From Acheta domesticus (Eukaryota > Arthropoda > Insecta > Orthoptera > Gryllidae), in assembly GCA_031308135.1 (NCBI GenBank), contig JAHLJT010000631.1, forward strand, positions 3,697,371 through 3,761,370: 64,000 bases of DNA, in the 5' to 3' direction. The stretch's first letter is position 1, and the number at the start of each line of letters is the position of its first letter. This document shows, piece after piece, positions 43,437-52,986 of the stretch. The notes beneath the pieces were generated by a model. The model saw only the letters and a program-made list of their open reading frames with translations, was not told where the DNA came from and searched no databases. The translations under genes and the position numbers were made by a program.

Positions 43437-43810
43437 CGCGGGAGGCGGCGCGGGAGGCGGCGTGCGCGCGCGGGGCCATCGGCGGAGGGTCCGGGCCCCG
43501 CCCCCACCGCGGACAGCCCCGCCCCCTCTGCGCCGCTTTCCGAAGGCGGCGGCGGCGGCGGCCGGCCAAAGGAATTCGGCGTTCGCCGGAAGCCATACAT
43601 GGCCGCGCGGGCTCTTCTTTTGTCCGCTTCGCCACACTGCGGCGGTGGGGGAGGAGGCGGGGCGGGGGCGGAGATCGGGCCGGAGGCTGGAGCGGGGAAG
43701 GAGGATGAGGAGAGAGCGAATGCGCGGCTCGGGCGGGTGAGAATGCGGCGGGGGGGGGTGCAGGGGCGGGAGAGGAAGCGAGGAGGAGGAGCGGCAAAAA
43801 TGCACATGTA
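43437..43810. other. GC island 12
   Basis: CpG-rich, with GGCGGCGGCGGCGGCCGGCC near 43548. Open frames on both strands are artefacts, although one begins just downstream of the candidate TATA box. Confidence 0.55.
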
Positions 43811-44258
43811 GGATTCGCTGGCGGAGACGGGGCGGAGACGGGAAACTTAAACTGAGAGAGTGCATGACAATGCCTGTAACTTCACAGTGCGTTGTGAGTG
43901 TGCGGGTAGGGGGGAGGACCGGCGAGTTTTGAAATCGGCTACAATAAAGAGGGACACTTTGCCTTTTTAATAATGTTGCAACGTGATTTATGTGTGCGTT
44001 AAGAAGTTGATCAAATATCCTTTCCAAAGTTGGAATCAGTAACATAGTTTTGTACATAAAACGAGCAGTCGCTTCACACGAACGCAATCGAAAGATGTCT
44101 GTCATAAGGAGAGATGAATATTAATTTTCCACCTGCTTTAAAATTAACTCTTAAAATGCTTACTCAATCATTTAGAACTATAACCCCTCCTACAACAGCT
44201 TTGCTGCCCGTAAATGCAACGGCTTTGATGATGTTCTTCGGCCATTAAATTCCACTTG

Positions 44259-44291
44259 CTGCATAACTAATTCATTGAATTAGTTATGCAG
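44259..44291. repeat. Perfect 33-nt palindrome
   Basis: CTGCATAACTAATTCA, one T, then the exact complement TGAATTAGTTATGCAG. This gives a 16-bp stem with a single central base, able to form a cruciform or tight hairpin. Confidence 0.9.
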
Positions 44292-44489
44292 ATACAACTG
44301 CTAGTACACAATAACGCTAATTAGCAACTCCTCAAACAATCAAGAGAAGACAAAATGACTTGAACTACGTATCCCCCTCAAATCCCGCAATCAGTTACAC
44401 CGTACCTATGGTCGCGCGTTCTCATGTCGTAGTTTTTCCGGCACGTAAACCCGGTAGTGAATATGCTTCCTGAAAAAGAACAAAAGAAA

Positions 44490-44810
44490 AACGCTCGTCA
44501 CCGCCCGCGCGCGTGTAACGTCGCGCGAGGCGGAAGCGCAGGCGAAATGAAGACGATTTCTATTCCATTGAGTGCGCGCCGGGCTCTCGCCTTCCACTCC
44601 GACGCCCGGCGCGGCGCGGCGCGGCCAGAGGGGCGCTTTTTCAGGCCGCACAATGGGCAGCAGCTCGCGCGGAGCGCCCGCGCCCGCTCCCGCTCCCGCC
44701 CCCGCCCCACCCCTCTCCGCCCTGCTCACGCCGCTTACCCCCCACCTCCCGCCTCACATCACCCCGCACCACCCGCACCTCCGGCCCCACCCCACTCCAT
44801 CACGCCCGCC
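44490..44810. other. GC island 13
   Basis: GCGCGGCGCGGCGCGG and CCCGCTCCCGCCCCCGCC runs leading into the minisatellite. No gene is supported. Confidence 0.55.
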
Positions 44811-46080
44811 GCCGTCCGCCCCGCCAGCCCTCCGCCCACCACCCGTCCTCCGCCCGCTCTCCGCCCGCCCTCCGCCCGCCCTCCGTCTGACCTCCGCCCG
44901 CCCTCCGCCCGCCCTCCGCCCGCCCTCTGCCCGCCCTCCGCCCGCCCACCGTCTGACCTCCGCCCGCCCTCCGCCCGCCCTCCGCCCGCTCTCCGCCCGC
45001 CCTCCGCCCGCCCTCCGCCCGCCCTCCGCCCGCCCTCCGCCCGCCCTCCGCCCGCCCTCCGCCCGCCCTCCGCCCCGCCCTCCGCCCGCCCTCCGCCCGC
45101 CCACCGTCTGACCTCCGCCCGCCCTCCGCCCGCCCTCCGCCCGCTCTCCGCCCGCCCTCCGCCCGCCCTCCGCCCGCCCACCGTCTGACCTCCCGCCCGC
45201 CCTCCGCCCGCCCTCCGCCCGCTCTCCGCCCGCCCTCCGCCCGCCCTCCGCCCGCCCTCCGCCCGCCCTCCGCCCGCCCTCCGCCCGCCCTCCGCCCGCC
45301 CTCCGCCCGCCCTCCGCCCGCCCTCCGCCCGCCCTCCGCCCGCCCTCCGCCCGCCCTCCGCCCGCCCTCCGCCCGCCCTCCGCCCGCCCTCCGCCCGCCC
45401 TCCGCCCGCCCACCGTCTGACCTCCGCCCGCCCTCCGCCCGCCCTCCGCCCGCTCTCCGCCCGCCCTCCGCCCGCCCACCGTCTGACCTCCGCCCGCCCT
45501 CCGCCCGCCCTCCGCCCGCTCTCCGCCCGCCCTCCGCCCGCCCTCCGCCCGCCCTCCGCCCGCCCTCCGCCCGCCCTCCGCCCGCCCTCCGCCCGCCCTC
45601 CGCCCGCCCTCCGCCCGCCCTCCGCCCGCCCTCCGCCCGCCCACCGTCTGACCTCCGCCCGCCCTCCGCCCGCCCTCCGCCCGCTCTCCGCCCGCCCTCC
45701 GCCCGCTCTCCGCCCGCCCTCCGCCCGCCCTCCGCCCGCCCTCCGCCCGCCCTCCGCCCGCCCACCGTCTGACCTCCCGCCCGCCCTCTGCCCACCATCC
45801 ACCCGCCCACCACCCGCCCACCGCCCGCCCTCCGGCCGCCCTCCGCCCGCCCTCTGCCCACCCTCTGCCCACCCTCCGCCCGCCCTCCGCCCGCCTCCGC
45901 CCGCCCTCCGCCGACCACCCGCCCGCCCTCCGCCCGCCCACCGCCCGCCCACCGCCCGCCCTCCACCCGCCCTCCTCCCGCCCTCCGCCCGCCCTCCGCC
46001 TGCCCACCGCCCGCCCACCTCCCGCCCACATCCTGCCCACAGCCCACCCACCGCCCGCCCTGCTCCGTTTGCCCCACTCC
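44811..46080. repeat. 11-bp GC minisatellite with higher-order blocks
   Basis: The basic unit is CGCCCGCCCTC, repeated over about 1 kb to 45780 and degenerate (CCCACC-rich) to 46080. A variant, CACCGTCTGACC, recurs at 44947, 45102, 45180, 45411, 45477, 45642 and 45762. After the first six, the same short string of canonical units and one CGCCCGCTCTC variant follows, then a variable number of canonical units. Because 3 x 11 = 33, all three frames stay open on both strands, which explains several apparent proteins of 180-500 residues. The minus strand (GGGCGGAGGGCGGAGGGC) is rich in G-runs. Confidence 0.95.
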
Positions 46081-46280
46081 ACCCACCCGCCTCATACCGC
46101 CCCGCTCCTCTTCGCCCACCCCCGCCCCCGCCCCTCCGGGCGAGCTACCGCATGCCATTGTCTCTCGCCCCTCGACGGATGCCCGCGTCGCGCGCCTCGC
46201 TTCGCTCCCTTTTAGTCCCCAGATACAAAGAGTAGCGCATTCCTCTGCGCCGTCGATTCCGCCATTTGAAAGTTGAAATC

Positions 46281-46730
46281 GGGAGAGGTGGGTCAGGGTA
46301 TCAACTGATATCACTGCAGTGGCGCTGACCCAGAGGTTTTAGGTGCGCGTCCTGATGGTGGCAGGATTTTCGACACTGACTATTTAGCGAGGACGAATTC
46401 AGTCGCCGTAGCAGTACCCTAATAAAATGGATCCATGGACCGCGCGTGACGTTTCCTTCCTCTTCGTTGACCAAGCTTACTCCTTACTTACACAGTTATT
46501 TACGTTAGCACTACGCAACCACACATGTCTAGAGCTTAGATCTTGATCCGGCTAGGGCGGTGCCCCGTTGGGGAAAACTCTGCTAGCCGACGGAAGTATC
46601 GGCGCCGAATCTGACCATCCAGCGGGCGAAGATCACCACCACCTCCCGAGGAAAGGCACGCACTACACTTGCGGGATTACTGACATCGGTTTACGATCCC
46701 CGAAATCACTTATCAATCAATAAATCAATC
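46281..46730 (+). repeat. SINE family A, copy 11, with internal deletion
   Basis: The head GAGAGGTGGGTCAGGGTATC is present with a diverged B-box (GGTGCGCGTCCTG). The body lacks about 70 bp between GTCGCCG and TAGCAGTACCC. The rest runs to a (CAATCAAT)n-like tail. Confidence 0.85.
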
Positions 46731-47930
46731 CAGTTCAACTGCACGGTATTGTGGGCGAGTTGGGGACCATCAAACTATCAATAAACCAATGATGAAATGC
46801 TTGAAACTCTTCAGAATGCCTCCGACCTTTATCATTTTTCCTTAACTCCAGAACGCTCCCAGGCGAGGCTATTGGATGAAAGGATATTAAATGGTGGCAG
46901 CCGTTCAGACTGCGTTACTCTCTGCATCTACGAAATCTCGTCCCTTTGCCCCTTGACGCAGGGCATACACAAGGCAAACCCCTTTCTTTTCGGCCTTTGC
47001 CCGGAAATACTATCAATACAATGACGTAGGTTCGTATGTATGGGGTCAATTGGACAAGAAATTATATCATATACTTGATCAAGTGCGCTACTGTTTCGGA
47101 ATAAGACCTTAATCAGGGCTTAGTAAACACATTTACCGTATCATCAACTTGTCTCGCATATGATGCTGTACCATATGAGGTTGTCCCATGTAAAAGCGCT
47201 ACATGATTCAAACTCAGAACTATAAATCATGTGAAGTACAAATATCTAGACGTTTAACTCGTATTATTATACCACGTAATCGTTTGAAATAATACGAAAA
47301 ACTATCTCCTCTAGCACTACTAATATCAACTGTCATGAGTTCCTGAATATTAAAATGATAGTATGAATCTTTCGAAAATGTTTTAAAAGAGTGGAAAACT
47401 TGCTATACTAAGAAACTGTGAATATTTTTATACTAATTAATTACGAATAAATTTTGCAATGTCAATCTGACATACAACATTATGTTGACTCTCCCTAAAT
47501 ATTTCTTACAAACAGCGCAAAAACACCAGGATGGTTTTTCGTCCTGTTGCAACCAGACTTTCAGCACACTTTTAGAATGTGATTGCAACATAATTATTTT
47601 ACTAATCAATTTTGACTAAATACTCGTCTTATCACACAAAATAAATTTTAGTATCCCTAAAAATGTCTAAAGAACTGATCAAAAAAATCTTGTTGGTTTC
47701 TCGCCGCCTCTGTACAACCAGTCCCGCAGCGCCCTTCTGCCATGCGGTTGCATGAACACAAGGCTGAGCATTTCCGGTCTCGCCCAACGGAATGCGAATG
47801 CCGCTGAGTGGTCACGAGCTTCCTGCCCAGCCTCAACTTGTTGATCCACGGCAACTAAAGCAACTGGAGATAATTTGCTAAAGCCAAAGCAAAGACGTTA
47901 GCCAAAGCAGGCATAGATTCGTGGGGTACG
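46731..47930. other. AT-rich sequence, nothing recognised
   Basis: The minus-strand 65-codon frame at 47657-47854 is cysteine-bearing (KCSALCSC..CGTGC) but matches no motif reliably. Confidence 0.35.
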
Positions 47931-47936
47931 AATGGT

Positions 47937-48281
47937 TTCAAAAGTTTTCCAAAACACCCACTTTCTCTCCTTGGTTAGCACAGACAGCCATATCGCTGTT
48001 TTCGTGCACTTTCCAAGCTGACGAGACGAATTGAAGTCGAAACAGAATCTGGAAAAGACGACACAGGCGTAAGCCAAAGAATATGTTTGCCTTTTTCACA
48101 ACACCACTTCACGAACAAACGCTCTCGGTGGATTCGGCGGCCCCAAAGACGAAGTTTGTCAAGGGAATTTGTCGTTTTCCAAAACCAAAAGGCGAAGCTT
48201 TTGTGATTGGAGATGTGAGGCAAAGAGGGGTAAGATGTAATCCAAGGTACAGAAAGTGGGTGTATTGGAAAACTTTTGAAA
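47937..48281. repeat. Inverted repeat pair, arms about 40 bp
   Basis: TTTCAAAAGTTTTCCAAAAC..CCACTTTCT..CCTTGG at 47937-47974 pairs with 48242-48281 (CCAAGGTACAGAAAGTGGGTGTATTGGAAAACTTTTGAAA) with few mismatches. ACTGGAGATAATTT occurs as a direct repeat outside or at the edge (47860, 48280). It may be an old MITE; the 267-bp interior is moderately GC-rich and unidentified. Confidence 0.55.
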
Positions 48282-48299
48282 CTGGAGATAATTTATTTA

Positions 48300-49150
48300 T
48301 TGAAACTTTATTTCAAAAATTAACTAATTTTTGGGCGAATAATATGAATGGGTGCTGATTTCTTTACACTAAAAATCATAAAAATATGCATGCACATAGG
48401 CTAAAAAAATATGAAAGTATGTACTTAAAACGAAAACTTTGCGCAGACTAAGTATTTCTTACTTTACTTGAATTGGGGACGTTTACATCTTGAAATACAA
48501 ACGATGTGTTAAATTCCTGATACAACACATTACCATGTAAAATTTCCAATTTTCTCGGGTATTTTTTAAAGTAATCTGCCAATATTGAACTAAATTATTA
48601 TGACTTCATAACAATTTAGGGGACAATTTGTTGTTAACATCAATAAATTTTCCAACCCTTGCTGCCTTACACCCTTGTTACGTGATGCTTGGAAATTACC
48701 CTTGGTAAGTAATTTAGATTGCACTTCTGTGAATTTAAGTTCACGGAGAATTGTGAATGTATGTTTACAATTATATTAATTGCCTGAAATTTTTGAAAGG
48801 TGTAATCGATGTCCGAGAAAGAGGTCGTGTAGGCAATGGAAGATCTCCTAAGCCGAAATTTGGGGTCAGTTTGATAATTTGGGATGGCAATTCTCTTTGG
48901 ATTCGTTATTCATCAATGCTGACTTTCTTGCTGAAACTGCACGTCACGTCTGGATTCAGTAAAATATCTACAATACCTTCAATGTGTGGACAGTAATAAA
49001 TTCCACCTCGCTCCCACCTATTGATGAACGGACAGGATGGACGGACGAATTGATGTATTTACGGACTCTGATGGAAGAATAATTCCTTATTCCTTCTCTT
49101 GGAACATTTGTTCTCGTGGGAGCTTTGACGAACGCTCTAAATAAATAATA
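48300..49150. other. AT-rich sequence, nothing recognised
   Basis: GAACGGACAGGATGGACGGACG near 49026 is a degenerate GGAC/GGAT microsatellite like those at 5.6 and 59.2 kb. No other feature. Confidence 0.4.
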
Positions 49151-49156
49151 GTAGTT

Positions 49157-49298
49157 GATGCAATTAGTTTATAATGTTGACCTTTTTTGCACAAATAAGA
49201 AAATAGTCTATTACTAAACGAACGACGAAGGAGTGAGTTTAGTAATAGACTATTTTCTTATGAGTGCAAAAAAGGAACATTATAAACGAGTTGCATAC
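49157..49298. repeat. Long palindrome, arms about 61 bp
   Basis: ATGCAATTAGTTTATAATG..CTTTTTTGCACAAATAAG, then AAAATAGTCTATTACTAAAC, a loop of about 17 nt with GAACGACGAAGGAGTGA, then the near-exact complement ending CGAGTTGCAT. The inner 25 bp are perfectly complementary. The outer text TTTATAATG is related to the inverted repeats around the adjoining coding unit. Confidence 0.85.
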
Positions 49299-49300
49299 GC

Positions 49301-49327
49301 TATTTTTTTGTATAACATCATTATAAA
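49301..49327. repeat. Left inverted repeat of the Crypton-like unit
   Basis: TATTTTTTTGTATAACATCATTATAAA is complementary to 49944-49970, with a single mismatch (AACATC versus ACCATC) over 27 bp. Confidence 0.8.
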
Positions 49328-49388
49328 GTTATAAATGAAACGAAGTGTAAGTAAAGTTTTATAGTTGGCAACACGGACGTTGGTATTA

Positions 49389-49396
49389 TGACGTCA
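49389..49396. promoter_or_regulatory. TGACGTCA site 1 (CRE/ATF type)
   Basis: A perfect 8-bp CRE palindrome 48 bp upstream of the first ATG of the Crypton-like unit. Two more copies lie just after its last codon. Known: CREB/ATF bZIP proteins bind this word. Function here is inferred. Confidence 0.5.
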
Positions 49397-49443
49397 CAAC
49401 TGTGACAGCGGAGAGCCGATTCACGCGCGCATTCGAATGAAAG

Positions 49444-49833
49444 ATGGCGTCGTTACCAATGGTAGTTTTAGAAAAAGCCTCGAAGGCAGAAGAAAGTTTA
49501 ATACCTAAAAAGTCGAGTGCATTGTATGAGAAGGAATATATAAAATTTAGGAAGTGAATGGAAACAAATAATGTAAATATTATATGCGAGACAGTTGTTC
49601 TGGCATATATATCTGAGTTGGTAAGTTTGTCATACTTTTTATGATTAATACTAGTGTCGAGTTCTCATTTTCTAATTTATGTTATTTTGAAGTCTGCAGT
49701 ATGTAAGGCATCATCTTTGTGGTGCAGTCATTCAAAATTGAAGGCTATGCTGAAAATTAAAGATGGAATTGAGATCTCTGTTAATAACAAAGCTGAAACC
49801 AGATCTACAGATCTGTCTTTCTGTGAACAGTAG
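49444..49833 (+). pseudogene. Crypton-like tyrosine recombinase, N-terminal (SAM-like) part, two exons
   Basis: Seen: ATG at 49444 in a good context (AAAGATGG). Exon 1 is 49444-49620 (59 codons), donor GTAAGT at 49621, a 72-bp intron, acceptor TTTTGAAG, and exon 2 is 49693-49833 (46 codons plus TAG). The phases join exactly. Key text: ESLIPKKSSALYEKEYIKF, NNVNIICETVVLAYISEL, then exon 2 SAVCKASSLWCSHSKLKAML and KIKDGIEIS. Known: IP-KS---YEK-Y--F--W, VLLAYF-EL and -PSSLWS-YSMLK-TL-IK form the core-binding, SAM-like N-terminal domain of Crypton-type tyrosine recombinases common in insects. The catalytic domain (R..HxxR..Y) is absent. An in-frame TGA at 49555-49557 stands where the family has Trp (TGG). 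It is closed by inverted repeats on both sides. I infer a non-autonomous or dead derivative. Confidence 0.6.
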
Positions 49834-49843
49834 AAGTTCGTCA

Positions 49844-49880
49844 TGACGTCATGTCGCGTTTAATAATGGCGATGACGTCA
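49844..49880. promoter_or_regulatory. TGACGTCA sites 2 and 3
   Basis: Perfect TGACGTCA at 49844-49851 and 49873-49880, both in ATGACGTCATG context, just downstream of the last codon of the Crypton-like unit. They may serve as a promoter for the opposite direction or as protein-binding sites of the element end. Confidence 0.45.
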
Positions 49881-49943
49881 TGCGTGCGATAGCGTGCGAT
49901 AAAATACTGGATTATGCACGATTCGGGGTATCGAAAAGGGTCG

Positions 49944-49970
49944 TTTATAATGATGGTATACAAAAAAATA
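49944..49970. repeat. Right inverted repeat of the Crypton-like unit
   Basis: TTTATAATGATGGTATACAAAAAAATA is the complement of 49301-49327. Together they delimit about 670 bp containing the coding fragment and the three CRE words. Confidence 0.8.
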
Positions 49971-49984
49971 ATTAACTTTCGAGT

Positions 49985-52328
49985 GCTGTGAACAGAAATA
50001 TCTTCGGCTACACAATACAATAACAACATCGGTGCATACGAATTGTGACAAATATAAAAAAGTCATCAATTTTTTTTATTTAAGAAAAATATACATTTTT
50101 AAAATACTCTATTTTAGCTTTTTCAAAATTTTTAAAAAGTAGCTCCCGAGTCAACCGAGTAAAGAATCTTTTGCTGTAAAATAAACGGTTAGTCACAAGA
50201 ACAAAAATGTCTGCCAGCATAACACTTGTTTGTACATGTCACTTTCTTGTGCACCGATATACAAACATTTTGGATAGCCACTGATGTCTTTGCGTGGCTA
50301 CATGAGGCGCGATCACAAAACAGTTCGTTCGATGCAGAGAGAGGAGATCGAGGGACTGCACAGCTCATGGAGCGTCTTCTTTCCACAGAGAAAATCGGTC
50401 GCGCAAACACGTCAGGGTACTGACAGTCTGATGAAATGTACAAACATGCAATTCAAATACAAATGACGTAACTCGGAATGTGTTCTCGTGGCTTACATTT
50501 AACGAAATGACATTCAAAAAATAGGTATTTAACTTATAAGCGTATTTAAATATGACAATATATCTTCTTGAAGTACATGTATGCTCAATCGTCAAAAATA
50601 TGCTGAAACACACGCAATAAGACTTCGTATATTGATTTGAAACAACAAGAAATGGATTTAGTTTCCTTTATGCATATCATCTAAGTTTGTGGAAAAAAAC
50701 ATGCAAAAATGCAAAACCCGAAGCACAAATATGAGTTAAGTGGGAAAATACGTAGAGAACATGTAGAAAATGTCTTCAAAATTCTGAAGAACGCAGATAA
50801 AGTAACTGTTCTAATTCTGAATAGTTTCATACTAATCAGATGACTTGGAGGTACAAGTCACACTCGGAGGAACCGGTGTGGTCTAGTTTAAAACTGTTGT
50901 TGGAGCAAATTCCTTGTCCGCAAAGCGATTTTCGGTAATCTGTTGCCCCGTTTTCCATAGGTGGGAATTCCCCAGCGCTCTGAAAGGTACTGCGCCCTCG
51001 CCCCCCCCCTCCCCCAGCGTCGCCTCCTGCTACCACCCTTTCACTGCGCTATACTTCTCTCTCTCTCTTTCTGCTCTCGTTTATAGTGTTCTTGTGAAGG
51101 GAGGAATTCATTGGTGGATTCTAGGCCTTACAGCTACAACCTTATGCTACTGCCTTGCGGCTTGTGTAACTAGAGGAAGGGCATGGTCTTTAAATATTTG
51201 TGTTAGTAATTTCCAATACGCGCGTAAATTGACGAAATACGAATAAGCCACTGGCCGTGTGAGAGTAGCCAGTGGTTTCGTTAGATATCCAGGAAGACTA
51301 AAAAAGTAAAGAAACAGTTTCGATTTTCATTGAATAATGCTAATACGTATTTTATTACGTTAATACGCAATTTATCATACATGATATTACGAGTAAAATC
51401 GCGTAGTCAGTGTGTCAATATTTACGAGATGGATGACGACAGGCTTTAAGTCAGAAAGAAGCCAGCTTGACCTTCCTGTTGTTGCAGAAATAATATCACG
51501 TGTATGGTGAATGGGCCAGTTAAACCCGGTTAAAACAAATTCCTCGGTATGATTTTCAAAAATGTATTTACTTTGATGTCAATAAAGTAGAGAGATAATT
51601 AAAGTAATTTGAAAATAAATTTTGCCAAAAAACTACTTCTAAACAGTTTGTACCCTACTGCCAGATCGCAAATCAGGATAATTGTATGGGTGTTGATCTT
51701 GTACTCGATTAATGGAGCTCCTTCGTTCTTACCTAGTGTCGAAAACACTTGACCGTGTTCGTTACGGTCAAATAAAAAAATCTACATTTTTCTCGGAAGT
51801 ATTCTAAAGTTAGTGTTATTGCTTCTGATTTCTATAATATTTTTAATTTTGAAATTATAAATGAGTTAGTGGTTGCCTACATTTTGGCATGAAAATTTTA
51901 GATAATTGCTCCACAAGTATCCCAAAGAGCCATATCAATACTGTCAATTACATCGTTCTCTTCACTTTTAAGCAATGCAATGTGGTCTCTTTTGAATTAT
52001 GGTCAGGACTATTGACAGAATAATTATTTTTGCGTATTAAAAGTACTTCTTCTTATCAGGACTTTTTTAATTGCAAAAGACATTTGCCACGAACTAGCAG
52101 AAAGCAATAGCTGATCAAAGATTCATACAGGACCACAAACATTCTGGAGAGGCACAATTGCAAGTTAAGTAACGACCTCTATGTTATTCGTATAAGTTGT
52201 TTTCCTGTATATAATCAACCATAATAATATTTCACCATGAAAGAACTAACACGAAAAATAAATAAAAATATATTTCCTTATGTAAAGAGAGATATTAAAA
52301 TAAATTTGTGAAAGACTGCCTTTTTAAA
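49985..52328. other. AT-rich sequence with one small hairpin
   Basis: CCACTGGC..GCCAGTGG at about 51248-51275 forms an 8-bp stem with a 12-nt loop, a terminator-like shape without assigned role. A C-run (CCCCCCCCTCCCCC) lies near 51001. A TGCCTTGCGGCTT..AGAGGAAGGGCATGGTCTTT segment at 51150-51195 resembles 61692-61730. No coding motif. Confidence 0.4.
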
Positions 52329-52644
52329 GTTAATAATTCTTTTGTAAGTCCAATAATTTGTAGGCAGACTCAAAATAACATATTTTTATTTTACAAATGT
52401 CCCAACGTTTCAAAGGTCAATTGCCTTCATCATCAGGGTCTATTAAAACAATATAATAAAATATAATACAGAACATTGTTTCATTTTGATCTAATGTAGA
52501 TGATATTTTTTAACAAAATCTATTGTTACAAAAACAAATTATAAAATATAAAATACAAAATACAACTTACAAGAAATCTGCATCCATGAATTTGCGTATA
52601 AATCTTTAGTTGAAATAATTATGTTTGTTTCTTTCCTTATTGAA
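52329..52644. repeat. Inverted terminal arm (left) of the Penelope-like element
   Basis: About 316 bp, complementary to 54224-54538 at roughly 95% or better. On the minus strand it reads GACC-CTGATGA-TGAAGGCAATTGACCTTT-GAAACGTTGGG, a hammerhead-like core with a 4-bp AAGG/CCTT stem. Confidence 0.85.
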
Positions 52645-52986
52645 AACAATTGATTAAATATTTATTCAAAGCCACCTCAAATTGTAAATATTTCGAAATT
52701 GATTTGCAGTTTCATGTAACCTTTTTCAGAGTTCTAAATAAACATAAATATTTATAAAAACAAATGGTAGCATACTTAAAAAATGCTATTGCAACAAGTG
52801 AATTTTGTTAGACAAATATGAAATAGTTCTTTTTATTTTTGAAAAATATTGATTAAGGGGTCATAAATTTTTGTGAAAGTATTCCGCTCTGTCATCGTAT
52901 TTAACGTATGTTTCTGCAACTTAATATAAAGAGTTTCCTTAGTAAGTCGAGACAAATATTTCGAATCTCTATTCAAAATTGTAGGA

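Noticed and set aside
44811..45780. CRISPR array
   Set aside because: Repeats are contiguous with no unique spacers, and the context is eukaryotic.
44754..46314. Three overlapping minus-strand frames of 430-504 codons and plus-strand frames of 179-243 codons
   Set aside because: They are translations of an 11-bp tandem repeat, whose length makes all frames open; the peptide is a repeated GGRRAGGGRAE-like string with no domain.
47657..47854. Cysteine-rich C-terminus of a piggyBac-type transposase
   Set aside because: Cys spacing does not fit the family pattern and no DDE part lies nearby.
51248..51275. Rho-independent terminator
   Set aside because: The hairpin lacks a following T-run and a gene; bacterial terminators are not expected here.
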